In this document: piece by piece, positions 12,676 to 24,884 of the stretch
Layout of the letters: the number at the start of each line of letters is the position of its first letter
How positions within the stretch are numbered: the stretch's first letter is position 1
Source of the DNA: Allium sativum
Taxonomy: Eukaryota; Streptophyta; Magnoliopsida; Asparagales; Amaryllidaceae
NCBI GenBank assembly: GCA_030737875.1
Contig: CM060911.1
Span: 94,818,599 to 94,882,598, forward strand
Direction: 5' to 3'
Length of the DNA: 64,000 nucleotides
Position numbers and translations under genes: made by a program
The notes under the pieces: model-generated
The model's database searches: none
What the model was told of the DNA's origin: nothing
The model's input: only the letters and a program-made list of their open reading frames with translations

Positions 12676-12739
12676 GGGTAGACCTAACTTAATAGGTAAA
12701 TTCCCAAGGGGTAGACCTAACTTAATAGGTAAATTCCCA
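12676..12739 (-). repeat. Doubled 33-bp hairpin motif H2, element A 3' LTR
   Basis: Two tandem copies, 33 bp apart, of GGGTAGACCTAACTT followed by AATAGGTAAATTCCCA. Each can fold through TGGG/CCCA and ACCTA/TAGGT. The same doubled motif occurs in B (24587-24651, 31153-31217) and C (33193-33297, 41165-41269). The A 5' LTR copy lies near 20890-20954. Confidence 0.75.
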
Positions 12740-12963
12740 ATCTTATATTTTCATGTATTTTAAGTTTTACCCAAACCCCCCAACGTCATTCTATCGCTTA
12801 CATATTCGTCACAACGCATAAAGGATAGAAAGAGGGAACTTGGCACAACATACATGATGAATCTTACATATCATAATAAACATGCATAACATGTTGGACT
12901 TGCATAACTTAGCATAGTGAACTTGCGTAAACATGCATAACTTGTTAAACTTGCAAATCATGG

Positions 12964-13360
12964 CATAGTGAACTTGCATAAACATGCATAACTTATCAAA
13001 CATGTGTAACATGGCATAGTGAACTCGCATAAGCATGCATAACTTATTAAACATGTGTAACATGGCATAGTGAACTCGTATAAGCATGCATAACTTATTA
13101 AACATGTGTAACATGGCATAGTGAACTCGCATAAGCATGCATAACTTATTAAACATGTGTAACATGGCATAGTGAACTCGCATAAGCATGCATAACTTAT
13201 TAAACATGTGTAACATGGCATAGTGAACTCGCATAAGCATGCATAACTTATTAAACATGTGTAACATGGCATAGTGAACTCGCATAAGCATGCATAACTT
13301 ATTAAACATGTGTAACATGGCATAGTGAACTCGCATAAGCATGCATAACTTATTAAACAT
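12964..13360. repeat. 51-bp minisatellite, eight copies, element A 3' LTR
   Basis: Each unit starts CATAGTGAACTCGCATAAGC and ends AACATGTGTAACATGG. Eight full units lie here, with a diverged one upstream. The 5' LTR has only five (21178-21421), which explains the 153-bp difference. The open frames across it are repeats of the unit translated and are not genes. Confidence 0.9.
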
Positions 13361-14246
13361 GCATAAATCCCAACTTTCATCACATATTAACTTTAGAGTT
13401 TCTAAAATGAAGGTAAGAGGGCTTACAAATATTATGAAGACACAAATCTACAAGTAAAGATTGAGAAGCCCTTTATGCAAGCATAAAAACCCAAAACAAA
13501 GCTCCAATAAGAAACACCCTTAACAAAAATCCCAAAAACTCTAGCTTAGCAAATAAAACTTGCAACTTGATGATGTATGCAAGCTAATGATCATTCATAC
13601 AACTTAGAAATGCTTGTATGAACATCATAATCTTCACAGGAATGATTTATGAAGAGGGTGGAGGCTAGGGTTTTTAAGTGGAGGCCATTTGAGAAATCAA
13701 TTTGACATAGTTTGGTTGCTAGAATGAATAATGGGGTTTTAGGGTAGGATTAGGGTCATATTTATAGAAGATTAGAGTGATATTAGCCTTAGGATTAACC
13801 CTTAGTTGAATTAGGTCCATCAGATTTCGGAATTCTCCAGAACCAAGCCACACAACCAAGCCCAGATCAGAAATGGTGCGCCAGGCAAAACTGCCTGGCC
13901 ACCCCGTGTCGACAGTGCTGTCGACAGGGCAGTCGACACCCTTAGACCCCTGTCGACATGCCTGTCGACTTGGGGGTCTTGGCGGGAGTTTTCCCCGCCA
14001 GTTGTGCCCTAACCCTTGTTTTTAACTTAAAATTTAAATCTTTTTTTAATATGGAAATTTCTGAAAACTTCAATGGGCCTTAACTGGGTCATACGGACTC
14101 CGATTTTCGAAAACTCGGACTCTATTTCGCGTATTTTTCCGAGACGAACGCAATGGCACAGCCCGTTTCCCCTTGATTCAGATTTTTAAATTAAATTCTG
14201 CCTCAATTTATATCTTAACAGGTTTTTAAAAATACAGGTTGTTACA

Positions 14247-14677
14247 TTCTCCCCTCCTTAAAGGATTTCGTCCCCGAAATCTTCAAGTTAGGAAGAACAT
14301 ATCCTACCATCCAACATCCATCTACTCAAAACATCATCCACGAGCAACCATTGTCCTTAAAAGATTCTAAATGCTGTATGAACATATGCAAAAGTGTGTG
14401 TATATGTACTTATCTAATGCAAAGATCAATACAAAATATGTTAGTGAAATGTATCCATATGTATGCAAATCCCTAACATAATGTATAATATCTACATGCG
14501 TGCTCAATCATACATCCATATGCAACATCCATGTGATAACATACAAATTTCATCCAAGAATAAGCATAAACACTCATGCACATGCAATATGAGGAGTGTG
14601 TGAGCCGATCTAGTGCCTAATGTGTATCATGCATCCACGAGTAACCACTTGCAAACACTTGCAACCACTTGCAACCA
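14247..14677 (-). other. Element A polypurine tract and 3' untranslated region
   Basis: On the element's strand CTTTAAGGAGGGGAGAA touches the 3' LTR start, preceded by GATTTCGGGGACGAAATC. The remaining 400 bp are AT-rich with short CAACCACTTG repeats (14642-14677). I see no gene in it. The same region is kept in C (35160-35732) and B (about 29040-29637). Confidence 0.85.
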
Positions 14678-17600
14678 TCAAACATAAGATGTCTCAAACA
14701 CATGTTTCACCCAAAGGATTCTACCTAAGGTTCTCATGATAAGATAGACACGATGAACTAGATAAACTAGATAAACATGGAAAGATAAAGAGATTGAGAG
14801 TGTACCCTCAAAAAGGAATGGATAAAGCCTACGCATCTTCTCTTCAGTTTCCCAAGTTGCGTCTTCCTCGGCTTCACCCCATTGAACATTCACCAACTTG
14901 ACCTCACGATTCCTTAGCTTCTTGATCTCTGTCCCCAAGATACGAATCGAAGCTCTCCTCAAGGTAGCTTCTTTCTCTACTTCCACATCTTCTAGAACAC
15001 TTGGCTCAACCACCTCTGCTGACTTATGCAAACACTTCCGGAGATGCGAAACATGAAAAACATTATGCACTCCAGCTAGCTTCTCGGGCAATTCCACTCT
15101 ATAGGCCATCTGCCCGATCCTCTCTACAACTGGAAACGGTCCAACAAACCTTGGTGCTAACTTTCCTACTGCTCCAAACCGAACCACATTCCGCAAAGGA
15201 GAAACCTTCACGAAAACCACATCCCCAACATCAAACTCCAAATTAGTCCTTCGCCTATCAGCATAAGATTTCTGTCTGTCTTGGGCCGCCTTCATCCGTC
15301 TTCTAATCAACTCGACCTTCTCGGATGTATCTCTAATCATGTCAGGTCCAAGTATAAGCTTATCTGTAGTCTCCCACCAACATGTAGGTGACTTGCACGG
15401 TCTCCCATATAAAGCCTCAAATGGTGCCATCCCAATGCTCGCCTGATAACTGTTATTATAAGCAAATTCCACAAGAGGAAGATGGTCTTCCCAAGTACCA
15501 CCAAAATCCAGAATGCAAAGCCTCAACAAGTCCTCAAGTACCCTATTCACCCTTTCTGTCTGACTGTCCGTTTGTGGGTGATAATCCGTACTCAGGTTCA
15601 ACCTCGTGCCCATAGCTTCCTGCAAACTGTTCCAGAACTGACTAGTAAAGATGGGGTTTCGGTCACTGACTATGCTAGAAGGGACTCCATGTAGTCGTAC
15701 TATCTCACGAAGATATACTAATGCTAGTCCAGATGCGGTCCTTTTGCTCTTCACCGGAATGAAATGAGCACTCTTCGTAAGCCTATCCACAATGACCCAT
15801 ACGCTTGTATTCCCTTTTCTTGACCTTGGCAATCCGTCAACAAAGTCCATAGAAATACTCTCCCACTTCCATAGCGGGACCTCTAGAGGATGCAATAGCC
15901 CACCGGGCTTCTTCGACTCGGCCTTTACTCTATGACAAACAACACATCTAGAGACAAACTCTGCCACATCCTTCTTCATTCCAGGCCAGAAGAAAATGCG
16001 CTTCATATCCTTATACATCTTATCTCCACCCGGATGTATAGTCAACTTGGAGCGATGTGCTTCCTCAAGAACTTTCCTCACCAAGTCTTCCACCATCGGA
16101 ACACAAAGCCTTCCGTCTCTCCTCAACCAACCCTTATCATCTATAGAATATCGAGCAAGGTGACTAGATGTCTCCCCTCGAATCAGCTTATCCATAATCT
16201 CAATTATCTGAGGGTCTTCCTTCTGCGAAGCCCCAACTTGATCCAGAAGGGTAGGCCTGAGCTCAAGAGACGCTAAAGAACCGGTCATCGACTCAACTGC
16301 CAAAGAGAAATCAAAGGTTGCCAAGAACTCTAAATTCTTCATCTCAACAAATAGAGGAATTAGTGTCAACCTTTTTCTACTCAACGCATCCGCTACAACA
16401 TTCCCCTTGCCAGGGGTATAGGCTATATCAAAATCGTAGGACGCCAAGAATTCCATCCACCTTTGCTGCCTCAAGTTCAGATCCTTCTGCGAAAGGAGAT
16501 ACTTCAAAGACTTATGATCAGTATACAGCTCAAATCTCTCTCCCAGAAGATAATGACGCCAAGCCTTGAGTGCATATACTATCGCTGCCAGCTCTAGATC
16601 ATGAGTGGGATAATTCTTCTCATGCACCTTAAGTTGCCTACCACCAAAACATATAACTCTGCCTTCTTGCATCAGAACGGCGCCCAATCCCGTGCCACAA
16701 GCATCAGTGTACACGGTAAACATCTTACCACCATCGGGTAAAGCTAGAACTGGTGCTGAGGTAAGGGCTCTCTTGAGTCTCTGAAAAGCAAGCTCATAGT
16801 CCATATCCCAAGCAAAAACTAAGTTCTTCTTCGTCAACTTAGTAAGAGGAGCGGATATCTTCGCGAATTCCTTGATGAACTTCCGGTAAAAACCTGCAAG
16901 ACCTAGAAAACTTCTCACTTCGGTTGCATTCCTTGGAGTCTTCCAATCCTGCACAGCAACTACTTTAGCGGGATCCACCGCCAAGCCTTGCTTAGATACT
17001 ATATGCCCAAGGAACCGAACTTCCCTTCTCCAAAAGTGACACTTGGAGAACTTGGCCTTTAACTGATGCGCTCTAAGCGTATCCATCACCTCTACAAGAT
17101 GCCTCGCGTGCTCTTCTTCATCCTTAGAGAAGACCAGAATATCATCCACAAAGACCACGACAAACTTGTTCAAGAACTCTCGAAACACCCTACTCATCAA
17201 GTCCACGAAATACGCGGGTGCATTCGTCAAACCGAACGGCATAACAAGCCATTCAAAGAATCCATCTGGAGTTCTGAATGCAGTCTTGTCTATACTATCT
17301 TCAGCCACTCTGAGCTGATGAAATCCAGTAGCAAGATCAAGCTGAAAGAAAACAGAAGCACCAACAAGCTGGTCAAAAAGATCATCTATCCTCGGTAATG
17401 GGTGTCTGTTCTTCTTAGTCAGCTTATTCAACTCTCTATAGTCCACACAAAGTCGAAGAGAACCATCTGCCTTAGTAGCAAACACCACAGGCGCTCCCCA
17501 TTCGGATATACTTCGTCTGATGAAGTTCTTCTCAAGCAACTCCTTTACTTGCTTGCTGAGCTCCCGTCTCTCACGCGGAGCCATGTGCCGAACGGGCAAA

Positions 17601-19231
17601 GAAACAGGCTTAGCATTATCCACCAGATAAATGCGAAAATCAATCTCTCGTTTAGGGGGCAACCCCTTAACTTCTTCAAAAACATCTGGATAATCTCGGA
17701 CCACCCTTACAGACTGAAGGGTTTCCTCTGACGAGTCGAGAGATTCAAGATAGCACAACATGACGGGATCCTTCGGATTGCATGAAATCTCTAAGGTGTT
17801 GCCAAGGCGAGTCACAAGCCTCACAACCCTATGCTCACAATCAAGAATGGCTCCATGTCTAGACAGCCAATCCATGCCCAAAATCAATCCGTATCCCCTG
17901 AAACCAAGAACATACGCACTACACAAGAACACTACACTGAGTATAGAGATCCTTAGATCCTCACATATCATAGATAGATGAGCAGAACCCCCAATGGGAT
18001 TCGAAACACAAACGGGATCATCCACTAAGCTAGTACTAAGGTGCAAACTATCAACAAGATCAGATGAAATAAAGCTATGTGATGCACCAGAATCAAACAA
18101 GGTACGAACTGGAAGATCGGAAACATAAACAAGGTTCTCAACAGAAACACTACCTCGATCGGGAACTGGAGCGGTATTGAGAGCATGAACTTGCCCTCCT
18201 GAAGGTCCAGCACGTTGAGTCTGACCCTGCCCTTTCTTCTTCGGGCATTCCTTGCTGAAGTGTCCAGTCTCACCACAGGAAAAACATCCACCACTAAGCT
18301 TCCTTTTCTTCTTCCTACAATCCTTAGCAAAGTGTCCAGGCACACCACAGTAATTGCACTTTCCCTTGCCTTTGTTGTTGTTCCCCTTCTTGTTCTTGCT
18401 TTGATTCCCCTGACTGTTTTGACCACCTTGATTGCCTTTACCCTGAGAATCAGTCTTCTTTGCTTGAGTATCACTCGACTTGACCTCTTTCTTTCCATCT
18501 CCCTGAAGTAGAGCCATATCGACCAAACTCTCAAAAGTAGCCCCATGCGGAATATGTGACATCGCCAAACCCTGCAGCGGCTCATTCAACCCTCTAGCAA
18601 ATCGAGGAGCCTTCTTCTCAGGAGTGTTCTCCATATCCAAACCAAAACGGGCCATCTGATTAAACTTGTTCACATACTCCTTGACAGACATATCACCTTG
18701 CTTTAATGCAATGAACTTCTCCATCTGTAAATTCGTCTCAGCAGAAGATAGAAACTTGGCCACAAATCTAGCCCTCAAATCGGCCCAAGTCTCGACAGGC
18801 CTCGTCCCATTGGTGACCTCCCACCAATAGGCTGCTTCGTCCTTCAAAAGCCACACTGTCAATAAGATCTTCCTCTCGTCATCAATCCTAAAGATAGCAA
18901 ACAAGTCCTCAGTGTCTTTCAGCCAATTCCTAGCTTCAACAAAAGATTCCGTGCCTAGGAAATTCTTGCCTCCCATCGCCTTGAAGTCTTTACAAACCTT
19001 CGTGAACTCAACCTGAGGATGCTGAGGGGGAGGAGGAGGAAGAGGAGCCTCAGCAACTGGAGGAGGAGGAACAGGAACCACCGGAGGAGGGACATTAGGG
19101 GGAGGATTCTCAACTACAGGAGGAGGAGTGGGAGTAGGGTTTGCGGGGCCAGCTGCCGCCCTAGCTTCTAGAAGTCTCCTATACCAGAGTGGTACGTTTA
19201 CTCCATCCGGGATGGCAAGATTCTCAGCCAT
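14678..19231 (-). CDS. Gag-pol polyprotein of element A (1517 aa)
   Basis: One uninterrupted frame from ATG 19231. Residues 30-72 are a Pro-rich linker. The gag capsid region (about 73-245) has [15 protein letters not shown] and [21 protein letters not shown]. Zinc knuckles [14 protein letters not shown] and [14 protein letters not shown] lie near 291 and 314. Protease [10 protein letters not shown] is near 379. Reverse transcriptase has FVDDILVFS near 695, and RNase H has [11 protein letters not shown] near 839. Integrase has its zinc domain ([10 protein letters not shown], about 1065) and core ([12 protein letters not shown], about 1185; QTERVNR, about 1225). A chromodomain-like tail with [15 protein letters not shown] lies near 1442-1473. 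About 44 residues follow the usual family end. All catalytic motifs I can check are present. Lineage Del/Tekay is inferred from motifs, tail and LTR length. Confidence 0.93.
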   Translation of the reverse strand: MAENLAIPDGVNVPLWYRRLLEARAAAGPANPTPTPPPVVENPPPNVPPPVVPVPPPPVAEAPLPPPPPQHPQVEFTKVCKDFKAMGGKNFLGTESFVEARNWLKDTEDLFAIFRIDDERKILLTVWLLKDEAAYWWEVTNGTRPVETWADLRARFVAKFLSSAETNLQMEKFIALKQGDMSVKEYVNKFNQMARFGLDMENTPEKKAPRFARGLNEPLQGLAMSHIPHGATFESLVDMALLQGDGKKEVKSSDTQAKKTDSQGKGNQGGQNSQGNQSKNKKGNNNKGKGKCNYCGVPGHFAKDCRKKKRKLSGGCFSCGETGHFSKECPKKKGQGQTQRAGPSGGQVHALNTAPVPDRGSVSVENLVYVSDLPVRTLFDSGASHSFISSDLVDSLHLSTSLVDDPVCVSNPIGGSAHLSMICEDLRISILSVVFLCSAYVLGFRGYGLILGMDWLSRHGAILDCEHRVVRLVTRLGNTLEISCNPKDPVMLCYLESLDSSEETLQSVRVVRDYPDVFEEVKGLPPKREIDFRIYLVDNAKPVSLPVRHMAPRERRELSKQVKELLEKNFIRRSISEWGAPVVFATKADGSLRLCVDYRELNKLTKKNRHPLPRIDDLFDQLVGASVFFQLDLATGFHQLRVAEDSIDKTAFRTPDGFFEWLVMPFGLTNAPAYFVDLMSRVFREFLNKFVVVFVDDILVFSKDEEEHARHLVEVMDTLRAHQLKAKFSKCHFWRREVRFLGHIVSKQGLAVDPAKVVAVQDWKTPRNATEVRSFLGLAGFYRKFIKEFAKISAPLTKLTKKNLVFAWDMDYELAFQRLKRALTSAPVLALPDGGKMFTVYTDACGTGLGAVLMQEGRVICFGGRQLKVHEKNYPTHDLELAAIVYALKAWRHYLLGERFELYTDHKSLKYLLSQKDLNLRQQRWMEFLASYDFDIAYTPGKGNVVADALSRKRLTLIPLFVEMKNLEFLATFDFSLAVESMTGSLASLELRPTLLDQVGASQKEDPQIIEIMDKLIRGETSSHLARYSIDDKGWLRRDGRLCVPMVEDLVRKVLEEAHRSKLTIHPGGDKMYKDMKRIFFWPGMKKDVAEFVSRCVVCHRVKAESKKPGGLLHPLEVPLWKWESISMDFVDGLPRSRKGNTSVWVIVDRLTKSAHFIPVKSKRTASGLALVYLREIVRLHGVPSSIVSDRNPIFTSQFWNSLQEAMGTRLNLSTDYHPQTDSQTERVNRVLEDLLRLCILDFGGTWEDHLPLVEFAYNNSYQASIGMAPFEALYGRPCKSPTCWWETTDKLILGPDMIRDTSEKVELIRRRMKAAQDRQKSYADRRRTNLEFDVGDVVFVKVSPLRNVVRFGAVGKLAPRFVGPFPVVERIGQMAYRVELPEKLAGVHNVFHVSHLRKCLHKSAEVVEPSVLEDVEVEKEATLRRASIRILGTEIKKLRNREVKLVNVQWGEAEEDATWETEEKMRRLYPFLFEGTLSISLSFHVYLVYLVHRVYLIMRTLGRILWVKHVFETSYV

Positions 19232-19400
19232 ACTGAAACGAAAGATAAGATAAGATTAGGTCAAGGGAACGAAGGATAACGCTAATGGCTTTTTGGGGAA
19301 TAGCATTTTAAAATACTAGACTTTTCTTTGGAAAATACTTTATACTTGTTTTGAAAATAGTTTTTCAAAAGTCTTTTAAAAACTTTTTGTTCTTTCTTGT

Positions 19401-19419
19401 AAACCTGGCTCTGATACCA
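19401..19419 (-). other. Element A primer-binding site (initiator tRNA-Met)
   Basis: The plus-strand text AAACCTGGCTCTGATACCA equals the 3' end of plant initiator tRNA-Met over 19 bases. The element's strand is therefore its primer site, 4 bases inside the 5' LTR end. The leader 19232-19423 holds no other gene. Confidence 0.93.
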
Positions 19420-20636
19420 AATTTGTAACACCCCAACTCCGCTAGGGTCACTCTTTCGGGGGCACTAGCTTCTGGGGGGCGTTAGAACTGGGTAAGCATG
19501 CATAATGATATATCAAGGCAGAACAAGAACATAAATATATATGTAAAACATAGTAAGTGAGAATAAAACAGCGGAATATGTCAAACCATCTCAAAACAAC
19601 TCTAGTACATCATAAAGTCAACTGCCAAAATAAACATGTCTAGTACATCATAAACAGAAATACTGAAATACATAGTGCTATCCCCAAAATAAAGATGATA
19701 AACCATAGCGAGCTCAATGTCCAGACATACATGAGCTATCCAGCAAACAAGCAAGCGATCCAAGCTAAGCACCACTATTCCCTCCCTGAGAACCTGGGGG
19801 GAGGGGGGGAAACGGAAGAAAAGAAGCGAAAGAAAACAGGTCAGACAAAAAGACTGGTAAGCCCTACTATGATCAGTCTATAAACTAATAAAGTTAACAT
19901 CATGATGGAAACTGAGATGAACATACTGGCAATAGATAAAGGTGTCATCACATAAAGAAGATTAAGCTTTGCACCACAGTGTACTAGCAAACTAACATAA
20001 CAGGTATTGATCCCTCAGCCCAAACTTTGGCCCAATAACATGAGGTGACCTTAATACAAGGTCCAGCCCAACGGTCTAGTCGATTGGCTCCCTATAAACC
20101 TAACACGTCAAGTGTTGGTGTCCATACGGCCCACATATGGTTGTAGTCAGACTGTGCTGGGTCCACCTTCGGGTGTATCAAGCCCTCGGGTGTCAACCCC
20201 AGACACCTAAGCAATAATGCACAGTCTAAACTTACTGGTACCCATGCCTCGAGTTTGTCCAACACCGGACTACGTGCACGTCCGTAGCCCGCCTGGACCC
20301 GCACCGCTGTACCACTCAGCCGTCGCTTTGGTCGCTTACATCAGTCCAGTAATCGTGCCCCGCCCTAGCCTAGCCTCTAGGGTTGTGAATGATACCAAAC
20401 TGGGATTACTGCTGGAACAGACCACGTTGCTAGGGTTTTCTAAGAGGATTAAGTGTGGTTTAACCCCTCACTAATCATGGATTAAATTAGTTAAGTGTAA
20501 CCAACAGTTCACCACTTAACCCCATTTAATCCCTCGTATCCCCAAAAATTGGTTAAGTATTAGTGGGCCATGACTTAACCCTAATCATGAGGCATTAATT
20601 AACGTAATTGTGGCTTAACCTCTCACATTAGACTTT

Positions 20637-20688
20637 GTTGCGGTTACCTAGTTAAGCCGGTGGGTTCCGGGTAGATTTACACCACAAC
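20637..20688 (-). other. LTR hairpin module H1, first copy, element A 5' LTR
   Basis: In sense orientation the arms are GTTGTGGT and ACCGCAAC. The single non-Watson-Crick position is a G-U pair in sense RNA and would be A-C in antisense. Confidence 0.65.
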
Positions 20689-20745
20689 TTGGTCTAACCT
20701 CGGGTCTTGGCACCACATGACCAACTTCTCACATTGGATCCTATT

Positions 20746-20798
20746 GTTTGTAGCCACTAGTTAAGCTGGTAGGTTCCGGGTAGAATTACGCTACAAAC
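20746..20798 (-). other. LTR hairpin module H1, second copy, element A 5' LTR
   Basis: Perfect 9-bp arms GTTTGTAGC and GCTACAAAC as in the 3' LTR. One inner CCGG box is mutated (AAGCTGG on the plus strand). Confidence 0.65.
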
Positions 20799-21794
20799 TC
20801 AACCCAACCTCGAGTTGGCCACACTTATGTTTTCTAAGTGTCATATCCACTTTATTTTCAAAACATAATTACAAGTTTAACAAATACTTGGGTAGACCTA
20901 ACTTAATAGGTAAATTCCCAAGGGGTAGACCTAACTTAATAGGTAAATTCCCAATCTTATATTTTCATGTATTTTAAGTTTTACCCAAACCCCCCAACGT
21001 CATTCTATCGCTTACATATTCGTCACAACGCATAAAGGATAGAAAGAGGGAACTTGGCACAACATACATGATGAATCTTACATATCATAATAAACATGCA
21101 TAACATGTTGGACTTGCATAACTTAGCATAGTGAACTTGCATAAACATGCATAACTTGTTAAACTTGCAAATCATGGCATAGTGAACTTGCATAAACATG
21201 CATAACTTATCAAACATGTGTAACATGGCATAGTGAACTCGCATAAGCATGCATAACTTATTAAACATGTGTAACATGGCATAGTGAACTCGCATAAGCA
21301 TGCATAACTTATTAAACATGTGTAACATGGCATAGTGAACTCGCATAAGCATGCATAACTTATTAAACATGTGTAACATGGCATAGTGAACTCGCATAAG
21401 CATGCATAACTTATTAAACATGCATAAATCCCAACTTTCATCACATATTAACTTTAGAGTTTCTAAAATGAAGGTAAGAGGGCTTACAAATATTATGAAG
21501 ACACAAATCTACAAGTAAAGATTGAGAAGCCCTTTATGCAAGCATAAAAACCCAAAACAAAGCTCCAATAAGAAACACCCTTAACAAAAATCCCAAAAAC
21601 TCTAGCTTAGCAAATAAAACTTGCAACTTGATGATGTATGCAAGCTAATGATCATTCATACAACTTAGAAATGCTTGTATGAACATCATAATCTTCATAG
21701 GAATGATTTATGAAGAGGGTGGAGGCTAGGGTTTTTAAGTGGAGGCCATTTGAGAAATCAATTTGACATAGTTTGGTTGCTAGAATGAATAATG

Positions 21795-21828
21795 GGGTTT
21801 TAGGGTAGGATTAGGGTCATATTTATAG
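21795..21828 (-). promoter_or_regulatory. Element A 5' LTR promoter core (TATA plus telo-box-like repeats)
   Basis: On the element's strand CTATAAATA (21828-21820) is followed at once by ACCCTAA and CCCTAAAACCCC. The pattern recurs in B, C and E. It places transcription start about 30 bp downstream and leaves over 2 kb of LTR as 5' leader. Confidence 0.6.
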
Positions 21829-22307
21829 AAGATTAGAGTGATATTAGCCTTAGGATTAACCCTTAGTTGAATTAGGTCCATCAGATTTCGGAATTCTCCA
21901 GAACCAAGCCACACAACCAAGCCCAGATCAGAAATGGTGCGCCAGGCAAAACTGCCCGGCCACCCCGTGTCGACAGGGCTGTCGACAGGGCAGTCGACAC
22001 CCTTAGACCCCTGTCGACATGCCTGTCGACTTGGGGGTCTTGGCGGGAGTTTTCCCCGCCAGTTGTGCCCTAACCCTTGTTTTTAACTTAAAATTTAAAT
22101 CTGTTTTTAATATGGAAATTTCTGAAAACTTCAATAGGCCTTAACTGGGTCATACGGACTCCGATTTTCGAAAACTCGGACTCTATTTCGCGTATTTTTC
22201 CGAGACGAACGCAATGGCACAGCCCGTTTCCCCTTGATTCAGATTTTTAAATTAAATTCTGCCTCAATTTATATCTTAACAGGTTATTAAAAATACAGGT
22301 TGTTACA

Positions 22308-23073
22308 ATAACATACTTGACATAAAACAGGTGAGACAGCGCATAAACTGATAACTAAAATCAACATCAACATCAGAGCAGCGGAAATCCAAATACAGCT
22401 TATTACAATTTTCCAAATTTACTGTCTCTAACAAAAGAAAGCTAAAATAGAAGATGCACCACCAATGCCCAAGCAGTGATCTTCAACAACACAGGGAGAA
22501 TACTATATATATTACGTGGAAGCCTCCTGCTCGTCTCCGGATCATCTACCCGCGCATCACCAGCTAACTTGTCTCTAGTCTGCTCGTGCGAGCACCCAGA
22601 GTAATAAGAGGAGACATAAAACTCTGGGTCAGACATAAAGCCTGGTATGAGCGATAAGCATCTAAACAGAATAATAACAGGTATACTAAACCATACCTGA
22701 ACCTGGACCTGCGACCAAAGAGTTAGTACCACATACCGTACAGTTCTCTAAGGTGCCATAATGAATAGTGTAAAGAATACGGGGGTGGGGTGTGTATGTC
22801 GTAATGATAGCAAACAAACCATCCATAGCAACCATCCTCACATCCCTCACTCAGTGCACAAAGCATACGACATCTACCACCTTGGACTACTAGACAAATT
22901 GAGGTAATGACGGATCCCGACTTGTAGAAACCCTGCTGTGACCAAGCTAAACATATGGAGTCATGACCAAACATTTCAATGACCCATTTCATTGATCGTA
23001 GCCCTTGGTTCTACCAATGCCATAATGGCCCTGAATCCGCCTCCGTACCTCCTACCATAGTGGTCCAAGTTAC
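22308..23073 (-). repeat. Element D 5' LTR, piece 2
   Basis: Matches 3931-4686 of the intact D LTR with about 10 substitutions and a 6-bp indel by eye. It starts with the duplicated ATAAC and ends in GTTAC (23069-23073), the left target duplication of element B. Confidence 0.9.
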
Positions 23074-23665
23074 TGTAACAACCCGTATTTTCAATAACCT
23101 GTTATAACATAAATGGAGGCAGAATTAAACTATAAAATCTGAATCAAGGGAAACGGGCTATGCCATTGCGTTCGTCTCGGAAAAATACGCGAAATAGAGT
23201 CTGAGTTTTCGAAAATCGGAGTCCGTATGACCAAGATATGGCCTCGCGAAGTTTCACTTAAAATTCCCAAATTAAAGTATACTTAATTAAGTGAAATGGG
23301 TTGCGCAGAGAAATATATATATATATTGATATATATATATATATATATATATAATTGAAAATTTAATAAATAAATATGCAAAAATGTTCAAAACAGCGAA
23401 TTGGGAGAGAGGAATAACCGAACCGGCCGATTTTTGAAGTCGACCCGAGCTCGCTGGGTCGACTAGGGGTTAATCCAGGGTGTTTGGCTGTCAACCCGTG
23501 GGCCGATTCGCTCAAATGCAGATTTTGCATTTGGATGGTTCTCATGGTTCATCTTTAATCTAAAGGCCCTAGATGGTTCCTACACTTGACTTCTTCCCCA
23601 AGACATGCTTTGATGGCTTGGATTGAATCTAGGTTTAATCCTATGGCCTAAAACACTTGCCTAAT

Positions 23666-23700
23666 CTATAAATAAGACCCTAACCTATCCTAAACCCTCA
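23666..23700 (+). promoter_or_regulatory. Element B 5' LTR promoter core
   Basis: CTATAAATA at 23666-23674 is followed by GACCCTAACC and CTAAACCCTC. The equivalent in the 3' LTR is at 30233-30241. Confidence 0.6.
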
Positions 23701-24586
23701 TTATTCATTCATGCAACTAAACTATGGCAAAATTGCTACTCTCATGGCCTCCACTCAACTATCCTAGCCTCCACTTCATTTCTATAAGAGGTTTCATGAT
23801 CATGAGAGTATTAGAGAGTCCCTATGTTAGTATGAGAGCTTCTCAAGTTGATCTCAAGGCTAAAGCTTTGATCTTTGTTCATAAAGATGGGGTTTTTATT
23901 GATTTGGAGTGTTCATCTTTGGGTTTTTGGATGATGGCATGCATAGGCTTCATCACAATCTTTGTTTTGCATTTCGATTTGTGCCTTCATAACAATGTAA
24001 GCCCTTTCCCTACTCTTAGATATTAACTATGAAGTTAAATGTTCATGTTGCAAGTTTGGGTTTGATCATTGAGAATGATACATGCTATCATGTCATGCAA
24101 GCTTATGAAGTCATTATCTTGATCTTATGAGCTAAAAGCCACAACCTTTATGTTGAAATGTTGCATTATGCAACATGAGAACCTTCATAATCTTTATGTC
24201 AACTTGCATATGAAGTCATAACCCTTATATGATGATACATGCGAGTTTCTAGTCATCATTCCATGTCTTTTGTCACCATGATTCGTTTATGTGCCAAGTT
24301 TGAGTTTATGCATGATTTTGAGGCTTAAGAATTTAACATGCAAGCTAATGAACACATTTGTGCCTCATTTGCCACCATGATTAACTTGTGGCTTAATATC
24401 CATTTTTGTCATGCCTTTGCCAAGTCTCTTCTTTTAATTCATTAAGTTGTTGCGAACGTATATGCGAGTTTAAAAGCGTTGGGTTATGTTATGGGTAATT
24501 TCTAATGACATGAAAATACAACTTGAAAACATGACTTGAATCATAACATGGAAGTTGACATGTAAGTATGCATAAAAACATAAGCT

Positions 24587-24651
24587 TGGGAATTTACCTA
24601 TTAAGTTAGGTCTACCCATTGGGAATTTACCTATTAAGTTAGGTCTACCCA
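24587..24651 (+). repeat. Doubled 33-bp hairpin motif H2, element B 5' LTR
   Basis: Two copies of TGGGAATTTACCTATTAAG then TTAGGTCTACCCA. Inner pairing is ACCTA/TAGGT and outer pairing TGGG/CCCA. Copy in the 3' LTR: 31153-31217. Confidence 0.75.
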
Positions 24652-24723
24652 ATTGCTTGAAAACTTGACTATGAACATGACACTAGACTAAACATGAAAG
24701 TGGCCAACTCGAGGTTGGGTTGA

Positions 24724-24776
24724 GTTTGCAACGTTAAACTATCCGGAACCGACCGGCCTAACTAGTAGTTGCAAAC
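24724..24776 (+). other. LTR hairpin module H1, element B 5' LTR, first copy
   Basis: Arms GTTTGCAAC and GTTGCAAAC pair perfectly. The core has ATCCGGAACCGACCGG then CCTAACTAG. Compared with A the arm has C for T at one position and the partner arm has the compensating change. 3' LTR copy: 31290-31342. Confidence 0.7.
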
Positions 24777-24833
24777 AATAGGACCCAATGTGAGAAGTTG
24801 GTCATGTTGTGCTTGAACCCGAGGTTAGACCAA

Positions 24834-24884
24834 GTTGTGGTGTAAAGCTACACGGAACCGACCGGCTTAACTAGTAACTACAAC
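24834..24884 (+). other. LTR hairpin module H1, element B 5' LTR, second copy
   Basis: Arms GTTGTGGT and ACTACAAC include one G-U pair in sense RNA. The 3' LTR copy (31400-31450) has GTTGTGGT/ACCACAAC, fully paired. Confidence 0.65.

Larger units (their letters stand above)
11209..14246 (-). repeat. Element A 3' LTR (3038 bp)
   Basis: On the element's strand it starts TGTAACAACCTG at 14246 and ends GGTGAGGTGTTACA at 11209. Within it lie the terminal hairpin (11226-11254), a G run (11581-11593), hairpin modules (12421-12584), the doubled 33-bp motif (12676-12739), the 51-bp minisatellite (12964-13360), a TATA box (13759-13767) and a GTCGAC-rich palindrome block (13905-13972). Confidence 0.93.
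11209..22307 (-). mobile_element. Element A: gypsy (Del/Tekay-like chromovirus), apparently intact coding
   Basis: A minus-strand element bounded by perfect 5-bp target duplications ATAAC (11204-11208 and 22308-22312), inserted in the 5' LTR of D. Order on its strand is 5' LTR 22307-19424, primer site 19419-19401, gag-pol 19231-14678, polypurine tract, 3' LTR 14246-11209. LTRs differ by about 1% in substitutions by eye, plus three units of a 51-bp minisatellite. The full set of cis signals and an unbroken polyprotein make it the most complete element in the window. Confidence 0.93.
19424..22307 (-). repeat. Element A 5' LTR (2884 bp)
   Basis: Same module order as the 3' LTR: terminal hairpin H3 19441-19469, H1 copies 20637-20688 and 20746-20798, minisatellite with five units 21178-21421, TATA box 21820-21828, GTCGAC block 21964-22034. 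It ends TGTTACA at 22307 against the ATAAC duplication. Confidence 0.93.

Noticed and set aside
12809..13383. Long minus-strand frames of 183 and 141 residues with repeating MLHMFNKLCMLMRVHYA
   Set aside because: They are translations of the 51-bp LTR minisatellite, whose length is a multiple of three. Open frames arise automatically and the same happens at 21023-21444.
23311..23354. TA microsatellites in the B and C LTRs as possible origins or attachment sites
   Set aside because: Plain length-variable TA runs at matching LTR places. Nothing else supports a replication or attachment role.
23724..24026. 100-codon frame MAKLLLSWPPLNYPSLHF.. in both B LTRs
   Set aside because: It is kept because the LTRs are young copies of each other. 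In C the same U3 segment does not keep the full frame, and no known domain is visible.
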